Shown here one piece after another: positions 8,050 to 15,668 of a DNA stretch of 22,646 nucleotides; the first letter of the stretch is position 1, and every line of letters begins with the position of its first letter. Below the pieces are notes generated by a model. The model was not told where the DNA came from. It worked only from the letters and a program-made list of their open reading frames with translations, and made no database searches. Position numbers and translations under genes: made by a program. The stretch is from Lamprobacter sp964516305 (GTDB lineage: Bacteria; Pseudomonadota; Gammaproteobacteria; Chromatiales; Chromatiaceae): positions 1 through 22,646 of the forward strand of contig CAZEZH010000045.1 of the NCBI GenBank assembly GCA_964516305.1, given 5' to 3'.

Positions 8050-8994
8050 TCACCAGACGCGGGCGAAGGTGAGCCGGAAGGCGTCGCCCTCGGGCTGGCC
8101 AGCAGGCGCGGAAACGCTGCTGTCGTAGTTCAGAAAGAGGGTGCCGACCGAGGGCAGGCGCAGGCCGAGGCCGGTGCCGAGGCGCCATCGATCGGCGGCA
8201 TTGTCCTGGAGCGCGCCGTCAAGGACGGTCCTGCCGCCCCGGTCGTAATAGGCATCGGCCGTCAGCCAGAGATTAGGCGTCAGGTTACGGCTCGCATGCA
8301 GCTCGAGCTGGTAGAGCGGGCGCTGCTCCAGCCGGTCGGCGGTGCCGGGCGCATCGGTGTTGTCGCCGAAGATTCGGGCGGTGGCGTAGACCTCCAGCCA
8401 TGTCCAGCCGGCGTCCGGCGTAAAGCTGTAGTTGATCGTCGGTGCGAGGCTCCAACGGTTGGAGCCGACGTTGACCGGGTCATCGGCGTCGTAGGCGCCG
8501 GTTGGAAAGGTCGCAAGCAGGTGGAAAGAGGCAAAGGTCTCTGGCGTCCAGTCCGCGAACGCCTCGCGGCTGAGCGCGGGCGCGCCAAACAGATTGACCT
8601 CGGCGACGATCCCGATGTCACCAATCCCAGACGCGCCGCCTCCAAACGGGCCCGCGGCGACGTCGATGTCGGCATAGGGCAGTACCAGCGACAGCCCACC
8701 AGTCCGCCCGCCCAGGTCGAGAATGCGCGAGAGGATCAGCGACTGCGATGTAACGTCGGTCATCAGACCTGCAATACCGTAATCGGCACCCTCAGCAACC
8801 GGTGCGTCACTGTTTGAGAAGCCGAGGTTGTAAAAGGTCACCCAGGTGTTGACGGGCGCGTTCAGGTAGTCGCGCGCCTTGCCCGCGACTGCGGAGGTGG
8901 AAGCTATCAGCGCAGCGGCAAGGGCGGCCGCTGTCATGGCCACGGCGCGCCATCGGATGGGGTCGTGAAAGATGGACATCGGGAACGAAATCAT
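8050..8994 (-). CDS. outer-membrane beta-barrel protein, second Phenol_MetA_deg-type barrel
   Basis: This 314-residue protein has an N-terminal export signal whose hydrophobic core is AVAMTAAALAAALIASTSAVA, cleaved probably at AVA/GK. The mature part has alternating strands with many aromatic residues: WVTFYNLGFSNSDAP, GLSLVLPYADIDV, GIGDIGIVAEVNLFG, FHLLATFPTGAYDADDPVNVGSNRWSLAPTINYSF. It ends with ARVW, whose last aromatic residue fits an outer-membrane insertion signal. These match the group of outer-membrane proteins of the phenol meta-pathway, thought to help hydrophobic substrates cross the outer membrane. It lies 115 bp after the copy-2 attH gene and 31 bp before the other barrel. I see no good ribosome site for the ATG at 8994; ATG 8979 or 8937 are alternatives. 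Confidence 0.82.
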   Translation of the reverse strand: MISFPMSIFHDPIRWRAVAMTAAALAAALIASTSAVAGKARDYLNAPVNTWVTFYNLGFSNSDAPVAEGADYGIAGLMTDVTSQSLILSRILDLGGRTGGLSLVLPYADIDVAAGPFGGGASGIGDIGIVAEVNLFGAPALSREAFADWTPETFASFHLLATFPTGAYDADDPVNVGSNRWSLAPTINYSFTPDAGWTWLEVYATARIFGDNTDAPGTADRLEQRPLYQLELHASRNLTPNLWLTADAYYDRGGRTVLDGALQDNAADRWRLGTGLGLRLPSVGTLFLNYDSSVSAPAGQPEGDAFRLTFARVW

Positions 8995-9079
8995 TTCGGC
9001 GATGGCGTCGCCGCAGTGCGCCGCAACTCCGCAAAGGGGCGGAGCCTAGAACAAAGCCATCTGGCGGCGCCGACAGGCT

Positions 9080-9098
9080 GGGCGCCCAAGGGGCGCCC
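9080..9098 (-). other. GC-rich hairpin after the copy-2 attH gene
   Basis: GGGCGCCC occurs at 9080-9087 and 9091-9098 with a 3-base loop (AAG). It lies just downstream of the stop at 9110 and upstream of the next barrel gene. No T-run follows on the minus strand. It may end some transcripts or stabilise the attH message, giving more of the first product than of the later genes. Confidence 0.4.
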
Positions 9099-9109
9099 GG
9101 ATCAGCTGG

Positions 9110-10444
9110 TTAGAACTTAGGTGTCCAGGGTCCGTCCGGATCTTCGGGCAGGCTACGCGAGACCGGCGGCCCGAGCGAGCCATCGGAACCATCGTCGTAG
9201 GGGTCGGTGAGCATGATCATCTCGGTGAAGCCCGTCGCAACGATGGGGCCGTCGGGCGAGCCCTCGCGCAGCTGGATCACCCCTTCGATATAGGCTCCAC
9301 CGAGGCCATAGCCCTCCTGCTCAGGCAGGGTCGGCTCGTAGTAGAAGGTGCCCTGCGGGGTTTCTATGCGTCCCCACCAGGGGTAAACCTTGCCCGATTT
9401 CTCCGAGGTCCACATCCGCGAGGGGATGACCTTCAAGGAGGGGCCGAAGGCATAGCTCCGCTCGAAGGTCTCGCCATCCATGAAGAAATAACGGTTCACG
9501 TTGTAGTGCGGGTTCGTGAAGTCCTCGCCCTCGTAGTACTGGCGGAAGGTCAGCATGTCGCCATTCTTGAAGCGGAACCAGGCCCAAAAGTAACGATACT
9601 GCAGGGTGTTGCGGAAGTTGCCCCACTGGTGCTCGAACCAGCCATTCCCCTCGAAGCGCACGGTGCGCCCACCCACCTCGACGGTGCCCGAGGTCGCCAC
9701 GTTCGGTGCTGTATAGTAATATGTTAGGCCATACATCGTTTCGGGATTCTGACGCCGCTGCGGATCAACGCCAATGCTCTCGAGCCCCCAGTAGGCCATC
9801 GGCACGTAACCGGGCGCCTCAACCTTGCCAGTGAAATCGACGCGGAAGGGCTGGTTCCACTTGTCGTCCTTGGTGTTGTATCCGGTCATGTGCCACGTCT
9901 CGGTCTCGTGGCGATACTCGGTAGTGAAGCCGTTTTTGCCGTCGTCGATGGCATAGCGGAAATGGAAGTCCTCCGCATCCGGTGCCGAGCCTTCGGTGTT
10001 CATCGGCCCGGTGACGTAGACCATCGAGGTGTGGAATTCACCCGTGTCTAGATTATGGAAGGCGAAAAGCACGTTGTGAAGCGGGCGGGCATCTTCTTCC
10101 ATCCAGCCCTGGCTAAGCGGTACCCAGAACACCGAAATGCGCTCGCCGGTGTCAAGGTCACGACCGAGCACAGTGATGTAATGCCACTCGTTGAAGTCGT
10201 TGCTTTGGTAAAATTTCCCGCCGTGCCAGGCATGGTCGCGCGGCAGCGAGTAGACGGCCTGCCCGGTCGTGGTTTCAACGCCAGGGCCGGCGAAGGGTGC
10301 CGGCCCGTCGGAATCGCTGGCCTCCGAGTAGGCGGCCGTGCTCGCGAACAGCGCCGCCGCAGCGAACAGCATCGGCGCTGAGCTGAACGCCTGACGCAGG
10401 CGCCCGCCAGGTGCCGGCCGTTTGGTTATTGCCTCTCTCGTCAT
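9110..10444 (-). CDS. exported AttH/CrtC-type lipocalin-like protein, copy 2
   Basis: This 444-residue paralogue of the protein at 3728-5122 is first in the minus-strand cluster. A Sec-type signal has its hydrophobic core at about residues 23-40 (SAPMLFAAAALFASTAAYS). Family marks are LPRDHAWHGGKFYQ (67-80), EWHYITVLGRD (86-96), NPETMYGLTYYY (233-244), GWFEHQWGNF (268-277), RIETPQGTFYYEP (359-371) and LREGSPDGPIV (392-402). The same blocks in the same order occur in copy 1, but overall identity is moderate, so the two probably differ in substrate or step. The group includes carotenoid 1,2-hydratase and AttH-type 'predicted secreted hydrolases'. An AGGAG lies 12 bases before the ATG. The divergent LysR gene begins 242 bp away and is the likely regulator. 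Confidence 0.78.
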   Translation of the reverse strand: MTREAITKRPAPGGRLRQAFSSAPMLFAAAALFASTAAYSEASDSDGPAPFAGPGVETTTGQAVYSLPRDHAWHGGKFYQSNDFNEWHYITVLGRDLDTGERISVFWVPLSQGWMEEDARPLHNVLFAFHNLDTGEFHTSMVYVTGPMNTEGSAPDAEDFHFRYAIDDGKNGFTTEYRHETETWHMTGYNTKDDKWNQPFRVDFTGKVEAPGYVPMAYWGLESIGVDPQRRQNPETMYGLTYYYTAPNVATSGTVEVGGRTVRFEGNGWFEHQWGNFRNTLQYRYFWAWFRFKNGDMLTFRQYYEGEDFTNPHYNVNRYFFMDGETFERSYAFGPSLKVIPSRMWTSEKSGKVYPWWGRIETPQGTFYYEPTLPEQEGYGLGGAYIEGVIQLREGSPDGPIVATGFTEMIMLTDPYDDGSDGSLGPPVSRSLPEDPDGPWTPKF

Positions 10445-10510
10445 CTCTAGGGAGTCTCCTGATAGTGCTTCCGAGCCCAGTTCAGCATGGGTACTACTTT
10501 AATCGTCCTA

Positions 10511-10579
10511 AACACACTAGAGTTGTGTAGGCCGCAGCGTCCAATGCATTTTCCGGCGTTTGTTATGCAGAACATGCAT
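10511..10579. promoter_or_regulatory. candidate LysR operator region between the cluster and its regulator
   Basis: The 242-bp gap between the divergent genes carries two dyads. ACACACTAGAGTTGTGT at 10512-10528 has perfect 5-bp arms around 7 bases. ATGCAGAACATGCAT at 10565-10579 has perfect 5-bp arms around 5 bases. A further ATGCAT lies at 10544-10549, exactly 30 bp (about three helix turns) before the ATGCAT at 10574-10579. LysR proteins bind such short dyads, usually two sites in helical phase. I could not place firm -35/-10 boxes. Confidence 0.4.
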
Positions 10580-10686
10580 TGCTATGGTCTCGTCGGCGAT
10601 GCTCGGCTCCAGGAAATGACTGGCGGCCGCGATGAAGAACCGGCGCGATCAATACCCGATTGGATGAATGCGGAGTCCCGAGAGCC

Positions 10687-11652
10687 ATGAACACCCTGAA
10701 GGAGCTCAAGATCCTGAGCGCGCTCTGCAAGGACCGCAGCTTCGCGCGGGCAGCGCAGTCACTCAATATGTCCCAGCCGGCGCTGAGTCGGGCGGTACAG
10801 CGAATCGAAGACAGACTCGGGGTCGAACTGTTCGAGCGCACCCGGACCGGGGTCGAGCCGACCCTGTACGCCGAGATCGCGCGCGAGTCCGTGGACGATC
10901 TCATCGCCGGATTCGGCGCGCTGCACGCCGCGATCCGGGCAGAGCGGCAGACCAGCCAGGGCAAGCTCCGCGTCGCCTTCGGCCCCTTCGTCGCCGAGGC
11001 ACTGGGAACCGCCGCATTCGCCGGTTTTGCCGCCACCAAGACCCATCGTTTGGGTGAGATGGTGATCCGCGACTGGCGCGGATGCATCGACGAGCTTCAG
11101 AACGGGCGTTCTGATCTCGCTGTCACCGATCTGGCCTCAGGGCTCGAGTCCAATCGACTGGACGGCGAGCCTTTGGGCGAGTTGCCCGCCCGCTTCTATT
11201 GTCGTCCCGATCATCCGCTTGCCACACGCGCAGAGGTGGATTTGAGTGAGGTGGCGAGCTACCCTTGGGCGCTGCCTCGGATTCAGGGTCGAATCGCGCA
11301 GCTGCTACCCGTGTCACTAAACGCCGCCGGTCACTTCGATTCGGACACCGGCGACTTCGTGCCCGCCATCTGTGTGGAAACCTTCTCCGGCATGAAGGCT
11401 GCCGTTGCCGAGGGAGGAGCCATCAGTGCGGCCCCACCCGGCTTTCTGCAGTCCGAGCTGGACTGCGGCAGACTCCGTCTGCTGCCGTTGCAGGCATCTT
11501 GGCTTCGCATCAGCTATGGCCTGCTATGGCGCCGCGACTCACCGCCTCGGGGGGCGCTCGCCGAATTCATATCGATCCTGCGCGAACGGCAATGCCGACT
11601 CGAACAGACCGATCATCGAACCGATGCTGCGGGTTCGCAATTGAACATCTGA
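10687..11652 (+). CDS. LysR-family transcriptional regulator
   Basis: This 321-residue protein has the normal LysR length. The winged helix-turn-helix lies at about residues 15-60 (LCKDRSFARAAQSLNMSQPA, then LSRAVQRIEDRLGVELFERT), followed by the linker helix and a substrate-binding domain from GKLRVAFGPF onward, with FYCRPDHPLA in the middle. The ATG at 10687 is preferred because it gives the standard MNTLKELKIL start; an earlier in-frame start at 10660 would add nine unrelated residues. It is transcribed away from the five-gene envelope cluster, the usual layout for a LysR protein that controls its neighbour and responds to a small molecule of that pathway. The ligand cannot be read from the sequence. 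Confidence 0.9.
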   Translation: MNTLKELKILSALCKDRSFARAAQSLNMSQPALSRAVQRIEDRLGVELFERTRTGVEPTLYAEIARESVDDLIAGFGALHAAIRAERQTSQGKLRVAFGPFVAEALGTAAFAGFAATKTHRLGEMVIRDWRGCIDELQNGRSDLAVTDLASGLESNRLDGEPLGELPARFYCRPDHPLATRAEVDLSEVASYPWALPRIQGRIAQLLPVSLNAAGHFDSDTGDFVPAICVETFSGMKAAVAEGGAISAAPPGFLQSELDCGRLRLLPLQASWLRISYGLLWRRDSPPRGALAEFISILRERQCRLEQTDHRTDAAGSQLNI

Positions 11653-11850
11653 GCAAAGCAGCACGCCAGGCCTTGGCGCGTGAGATGCTCCCCTCCCTTG
11701 AAATTCGGTCGCATCAATCATCTGGTTGTCCCGTAAGTGGCATAGTAAGTGCTGCCTGCAAGTGCTTCAAGCGTATTGAGGCACGGCTGCAATCGGGCGC
11801 CTAGGCGTTCACCTGAGCCTATCAATCACATGAGCAAAGAGGTCAATCCA

Positions 11851-12045
11851 ATGAACTGGGACGAGATCAAAGGCAAGTGGAATCAACTGCAAGGCCAGGC
11901 CAAGACACACTGGGGGAAGCTGACCGACGATGATCTTATGGCCGTTGAAGGCAATAAGGATAAGCTGATTGGCAAGATCCAGGAACGTTACGGCATCACC
12001 AAGGAGGCGGCAGAGCGTCAAGTCGAGGAGCATAAGTGGTCCTAG
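11851..12045 (+). CDS. CsbD/YjbJ-family stress-response protein
   Basis: This 64-residue hydrophilic protein contains the complete CsbD pattern: WDEIKGKWNQLQGQAKTHWG, then LTDDDLMAVEGNKDKLIGKI and QERYGITKEAAERQV. E. coli YjbJ is 69 residues. Such proteins accumulate in general stress and stationary phase; their molecular function is unknown. AAGAGG at 11837-11842 lies 8 bases before the ATG at 11851, which gives the usual MNW start. An in-frame ATG at 11830 would add seven residues but has no ribosome site. The next gene begins 23 bp after the stop and is probably cotranscribed. Confidence 0.9.
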   Translation: MNWDEIKGKWNQLQGQAKTHWGKLTDDDLMAVEGNKDKLIGKIQERYGITKEAAERQVEEHKWS

Positions 12046-12068
12046 ATGTGTCCTGACTAAATTGGCTG

Positions 12069-12461
12069 GTGTTGACACCCCGGGCCTTCGGGGTTCGGCA
12101 CCGTGTTGTCATCGTCGTCCTAGGACTCGGCTTCGTTTACCTTCTCTGGGGACCAAAATCTTGGGAGGTCCAGATCACCGGCGCGACAGGCGACGGCCGC
12201 GAGGTCCAATACCGAATCGAATCGGTTGAGGCAGGCACTTCAGACACATTGATCTTCCGAAACGATGACGCCGGCTTTATGCCACCCTACTTCAAGTTCG
12301 ACTCGGCACGGCTGCAATCCATTGCCCGTCGAGTGAGTCAGGAATGTCCCCAGGAGGCCGTCGACATCAACGGCTATGGCCTGCGCATCGCCTGGCTGAG
12401 CATGTTTCCCAACGCCGTCTCTATCGACGCCCCGGAGCGTTGCCGGATGGCGCCATCATAG
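12069..12461 (+). CDS. DUF1523-like membrane-anchored protein
   Basis: This 130-residue protein has one hydrophobic segment near the N-terminus (RVVIVVLGLGFVYLLWG, about residues 12-28) and a polar domain predicted to face the periplasm. The blocks VQYRIESVEAGTSDTLIFRN, FMPPYFKFDSARLQ and GYGLRIAWLSMFPNAVSID match my memory of DUF1523 proteins, which end with a similar WR...LSMFPNA motif; the function is unknown. The GTG at 12069 is the first start in frame, with only a weak ribosome site, and the TTG at 12072 is an alternative. It follows the CsbD gene closely and is followed by a strong hairpin, so the two form a short operon. Confidence 0.65.
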   Translation: MLTPRAFGVRHRVVIVVLGLGFVYLLWGPKSWEVQITGATGDGREVQYRIESVEAGTSDTLIFRNDDAGFMPPYFKFDSARLQSIARRVSQECPQEAVDINGYGLRIAWLSMFPNAVSIDAPERCRMAPS

Positions 12462-12513
12462 AAGACGATTCACCCATGACCCCACACGGAGATGATCGAA
12501 TGAAGACGAATAC

Positions 12514-12555
12514 CGCCACGCCCGCGCTCAACGAGCGTTGAGCGCAGGCGTGGCG
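12514..12555 (+). terminator. strong hairpin terminator after the csbD operon
   Basis: CGCCACGCC (12514-12522) pairs with GGCGTGGCG (12547-12555), and GCGCTCAA (12524-12531) pairs with TTGAGCGC (12538-12545). One C/A mismatch separates the two blocks and the loop has 6 bases. Only TTT follows, so the U-tract is short, but the 17-bp stem and the position 53 bases after the stop fit a terminator. Confidence 0.65.
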
Positions 12556-12735
12556 TTTACCAGGAATTCGCCTCGAAAGCCCCAACAGGTTCCGGCGATC
12601 CAGCAGGCTGAGCGGCACCGACTCTAAAAGCGTGCCGGCACTGGCGCTCAGCCCTTGCGAAGATCTATCGCGCGACGCTGGTGCCGGCGGCGGACCATCC
12701 CGGCCTCGGTCATCGGCGCCTTCATCCACCGCAGC

Positions 12736-13473
12736 TCAGTCTCTTTCAGGCGTTAACGGTAGCTCGAGGGTGGCGTGATCCTGGCCTAGCACCAGCGCAC
12801 CGTCGCTTTCGCGCACGACGCGCTCGACCGCTTTGAGCATCAGGCGGTAGTCAGCCCGCTCAGTCGGGATCGGATTTTCGCGCTCGCCTTCGCTCATCAA
12901 GCGCAGCCGCAGCTGCTGGGCATGCTGGTCCTGCTCGACCCTGAGCAACGGATGTTGCGGGCATACGCCGTTACACGCATTGCCGATGCCGATGAGGCGC
13001 AACAGATGCACCAATGCCGCCTGAAAGCCCTGCTCGTCGGCCAGCACAAACGGCCCACCCTCAGCCAGTCGCCCCGCGTCCTGCAGCGCCATTGCGGGTC
13101 CGGCGGCGACCCGGCCTCCAAACGCCAAGACGACCTCTGCAGCCACCCTGGCTACATCAACCGGGCGCTTGGGTCCATCGGCGAAGCGATTAGAGCGCAC
13201 GCTTTGGGTCAGCGTCATCGACAGGGCCGCGACCGCATCAAGTACCCGTTGTATCCGTTCCGCACGAGCCCGGTCCTCACCGAGTTCCAGCTGTAACGTC
13301 TCCGAGACCAATTCGATCACGCTCAATGGCGAACGCAGGTTATGCGCCTGCTCTCGCGCTTGCTCAGCCAGCAGCGAGCGGCGCTCCAATTCGGTCAGGC
13401 GTTCGTGGGCCGGGTTGAGGTCCATCGATGCGACCTTAGCAGACGAGGTGTTGTAGATGGACCGCGCGGTCAT
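12736..13473 (-). CDS. histidine-kinase-like protein with degenerate ATPase domain
   Basis: This 245-residue soluble protein has no sensor or membrane segment. A dimerisation and phospho-acceptor helix is seen at about residues 36-60, with H44 in EQAHNLRSPLSVIELVSETL, the usual H-box. The C-terminal half keeps the outline of a kinase ATPase domain: QGFQAALVHLLRL stands where the N-box should be, and the end (MLKAVERVVRESDGALVLGQ, ATLELPLTP) fits the last helix and strand. The N-box asparagines and the DxGxG and GxG glycines are not recognisable. It probably cannot bind ATP, so it may be a phosphotransfer or phosphatase partner rather than a kinase. An AGGAG sits about 13 bases before the ATG; M17 is another possible start. 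The FixJ regulator at 15036-15668 is a possible partner. Confidence 0.6.
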   Translation of the reverse strand: MTARSIYNTSSAKVASMDLNPAHERLTELERRSLLAEQAREQAHNLRSPLSVIELVSETLQLELGEDRARAERIQRVLDAVAALSMTLTQSVRSNRFADGPKRPVDVARVAAEVVLAFGGRVAAGPAMALQDAGRLAEGGPFVLADEQGFQAALVHLLRLIGIGNACNGVCPQHPLLRVEQDQHAQQLRLRLMSEGERENPIPTERADYRLMLKAVERVVRESDGALVLGQDHATLELPLTPERD

Positions 13474-14142
13474 AAGCTTTGGCTCTCCTCAAACAGGTCC
13501 ATGGCTGACAGCAGCAAGGGCCTAAACCTGCAGGCATCTTGCGCTCGTCACAACTGTAAGCATACGTTGGGCCAATTCGACGGGCCTGTTGTTGCAAGCA
13601 CTTCATCGTACACTCCGTTGTGATGCCGTTCGGCCAGGGTCGTGAACAGCGCCGGTCTCGTCCTCTGGGGATGGTGGTGGCATTGGGGCATTTGCTGTCC
13701 GCTTGGTTGCCTTGCACCGCCTAGCGAAGACAGCCGGCAGCGAGCATCTCGCCTGCAGCGCCGGCATCGGGTATCGTCGCCTTTGCGATGGTCCGCAGCC
13801 AGGATGATCTCGGATGAGAACCTTGACCCCGACGCAGCACCCACGCGGTTCCAAATCGATCCCGAACGGCATGGTGCGCGATTGGTCCGGGCGCCCGTCG
13901 ATCTGAACAACCTTGTATCGCTTGGAAGCCGAGTCGCCATGACCGAAGGTGCCGTGAACACCCTTACACAGCTGCGACCGCTGCGCGCCAAGGAGAGCGA
14001 TATCAAGTGGAACGAGCGCGCCGAAGTAGCGGTCGATCCAGGGGGCCTTGACCGGGGCCGCTCCGGCGGCCGCCGAGCTGGTCAACTTCTCGTTTTAGGT
14101 TCATCCTGATGGAGGAACAACCGAGAAGAACCGCAAAAACCC
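13474..14142. other. 670-bp stretch without a recognisable gene
   Basis: Long overlapping frames run on both strands here (for example plus 13642-14109 and minus 13603-14085). They mirror each other as GC-rich shadows do, are rich in Arg, Pro and Cys, and resemble no family I know. A decayed mobile element is possible. The last part must contain the promoter of the cheW-like gene at 14143. Confidence 0.4.
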
Positions 14143-14973
14143 ATGAACAACCAAGCGCAAGACTTTCCCTGGGTCATTTTCGAACTTCAAGCGCAGCTTT
14201 ACGCCATCAACACCTGCTATATCCGCGAGATGATCGAAATCCCCAAATACACCGCGCTTCCAGATTCATCTGAGGAAGTTCGCGGCGTCATCGATCTGCG
14301 TGGCGAAGTCGCCGTCTTGCTCGACACGCGCCGACGACTGGGCTTGGCCTCACTTGAGCAGGAAAGCCGCGAGTTGATCGAGCTACTGCAGGCGCGTGAG
14401 CAGGATCATGTCAATTGGCTCGAAACGCTGGAGACTGCCATCCGCGAGCAGCGCGAGTTCCATCTGACGACAGACCCGCATCAATGCGCCTTCGGCAAAT
14501 GGTACGACCACTTCCACACCGACAACCCGGTCCTGAAACTGCAGCTGCAAGCGTTTGATGAGCCGCACAAGGCGCTTCACGCCCTGGGCAAAAAACTCAT
14601 CAGCATGAGCGAGAACGGGCAGCGGGATCAGGCTTTGCACGAACTCGAGCTGGCGGGCAACTCCACCCTGGGGCGCCTTGTCGCCTTATTCGACTCGGCC
14701 CGCGAAATCCTTCGCGAGAGCAATCGCGAGATTGTTATGGTCCTTGAGTGGCGCGATCAGCTGGTTGCGCTGAGCGTGGATACGGTTACCGCTGTGGAAC
14801 ACCTGGCCGACGAGAGCCGGCAAGCGGCACCGGATATGATGGGCGAGAATGGCGGACACTGTGTCAAAGAACTCGGGCAACGCAAAGACAGCGACCAGCT
14901 GGTTCAGCTCCTCGATCTCGAGGAACTGTTGCTGCCGCTACAAGACGTCAGCGCGCCACAGCTAGCCACGTAG
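14143..14973 (+). CDS. CheW coupling protein with an inserted CZB zinc-binding domain
   Basis: This 276-residue protein is split. Residues 8-70 form the first half of a CheW fold (WVIFELQAQLYAINTCYIRE, then EVRGVIDLRGEVAVLLDTRR). Residues about 80-165 form a CZB domain, and residues 196-268 complete CheW (VMVLEWRDQLVALSVDTVTA, VQLLDLEELL). The CZB marks are H89, C115 in CAFGKWY, H142 and H146. The C-H-H spacing (27, 4) equals that of the zinc ligands of E. coli DgcZ. CheW links chemoreceptors to the CheA kinase; CZB domains respond to zinc and, in some chemoreceptors, to hypochlorous acid through the cysteine. The protein may therefore tune a chemosensory array by zinc or oxidant. No cheA or receptor gene lies in the window. 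The ribosome site is weak. Confidence 0.88.
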   Translation: MNNQAQDFPWVIFELQAQLYAINTCYIREMIEIPKYTALPDSSEEVRGVIDLRGEVAVLLDTRRRLGLASLEQESRELIELLQAREQDHVNWLETLETAIREQREFHLTTDPHQCAFGKWYDHFHTDNPVLKLQLQAFDEPHKALHALGKKLISMSENGQRDQALHELELAGNSTLGRLVALFDSAREILRESNREIVMVLEWRDQLVALSVDTVTAVEHLADESRQAAPDMMGENGGHCVKELGQRKDSDQLVQLLDLEELLLPLQDVSAPQLAT

Positions 14974-15035
14974 CGGCACCTCGCGCTGATCGCGACACCA
15001 AGGATGCCTGGATCTTAGTGAGCATGAGGCTCGAA

Positions 15036-15668
15036 TCAGTCCACGTTAGGGACGTCATCGCCAGGCGGACAGAGCGCGATCATATTGCACAGCGTTGCAA
15101 TACTGTCGGCCTCCATCTTCTCCATCATACGCGCCCTGTGGCTCTCAACGGTGCGTGAACTGATCTCCATCTCGCGGGCAATGTCCTTGTTCGATAGGCC
15201 TTGGGTGGCAAACCCCATCACTTGCAGCTCGCAGGGCGTCAGTGTCGCGCAGCGCGCGCTTACGGCCTCCACCGCGCTCGCATCCTGACGCTGTCGGCGC
15301 TCGATCTCGAAGGCGCGCTCGATGCGGTCGGTCAAGGTGCTCTTGCTCACCGGCTTTTCGAGGAAGTCCACCGCGCCCAACTTGACCGCGCGTACCGTAG
15401 TGGGGACATCGCCGAACCCGGACAGGAAGATGATCGGTAGGCCATAGCCGCGCTTGCGTAGGGCCTGCAGCAGTTCCAGGCCGGTCATCTCCGGCATACG
15501 CATATCCAGCACCAGACAGCCACGGTTGTCGTCCGAGCAGAACTCGAGAAACGACTTGGCATTTGCAAACACCTGCACCCGATAGCCGAGCATCTCGAGC
15601 AAAATCTTCATCGATTCGCGCATCGCCTCGTCGTCATCGACGATGAACACGCGTTGCTCCTCATCCAT
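15036..15668 (-). CDS. FixJ/NarL-type response regulator
   Basis: This 210-residue protein has a receiver domain (1-120) with acidic residues D11-D13 (IVDDDE), phospho-acceptor D55 (CLVLDMRMPEMTG), S83 and K105 (FLEKP). A LuxR-type helix-turn-helix follows at about 143-200 (LTPCELQVMGFATQGLSNKD, IAREMEISSRTVESHRARMM). This is the FixJ layout, which usually pairs with a PAS sensor kinase acting on oxygen or redox signals. The ATG at 15668 is preferred because GGGGGAG lies 5 bases upstream; the frame extends 15 codons further to 15713 without support. It is convergent with the CheW-CZB gene. No full sensor kinase is present nearby; only the degenerate kinase-like protein at 12736-13473 is close. 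Confidence 0.88.
   Translation of the reverse strand: MDEEQRVFIVDDDEAMRESMKILLEMLGYRVQVFANAKSFLEFCSDDNRGCLVLDMRMPEMTGLELLQALRKRGYGLPIIFLSGFGDVPTTVRAVKLGAVDFLEKPVSKSTLTDRIERAFEIERRQRQDASAVEAVSARCATLTPCELQVMGFATQGLSNKDIAREMEISSRTVESHRARMMEKMEADSIATLCNMIALCPPGDDVPNVD

Noticed and set aside
7873..8817. Plus-strand frame of 314 codons antisense to the two barrel genes
   Set aside because: It is as long as the barrel gene opposite, but has no signal or known motif, crosses the gap between two convincing genes, and is rich in the Gly/Arg/Val expected of an antisense frame.
11662..11682. Imperfect inverted repeat just after the lysR stop
   Set aside because: Needs a two-base bulge and has no T-run after it; too weak to call a terminator.
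13603..14109. Long overlapping frames on both strands upstream of the cheW-like gene
   Set aside because: I considered a transposase relic, but found no catalytic motif or terminal inverted repeats to support it.
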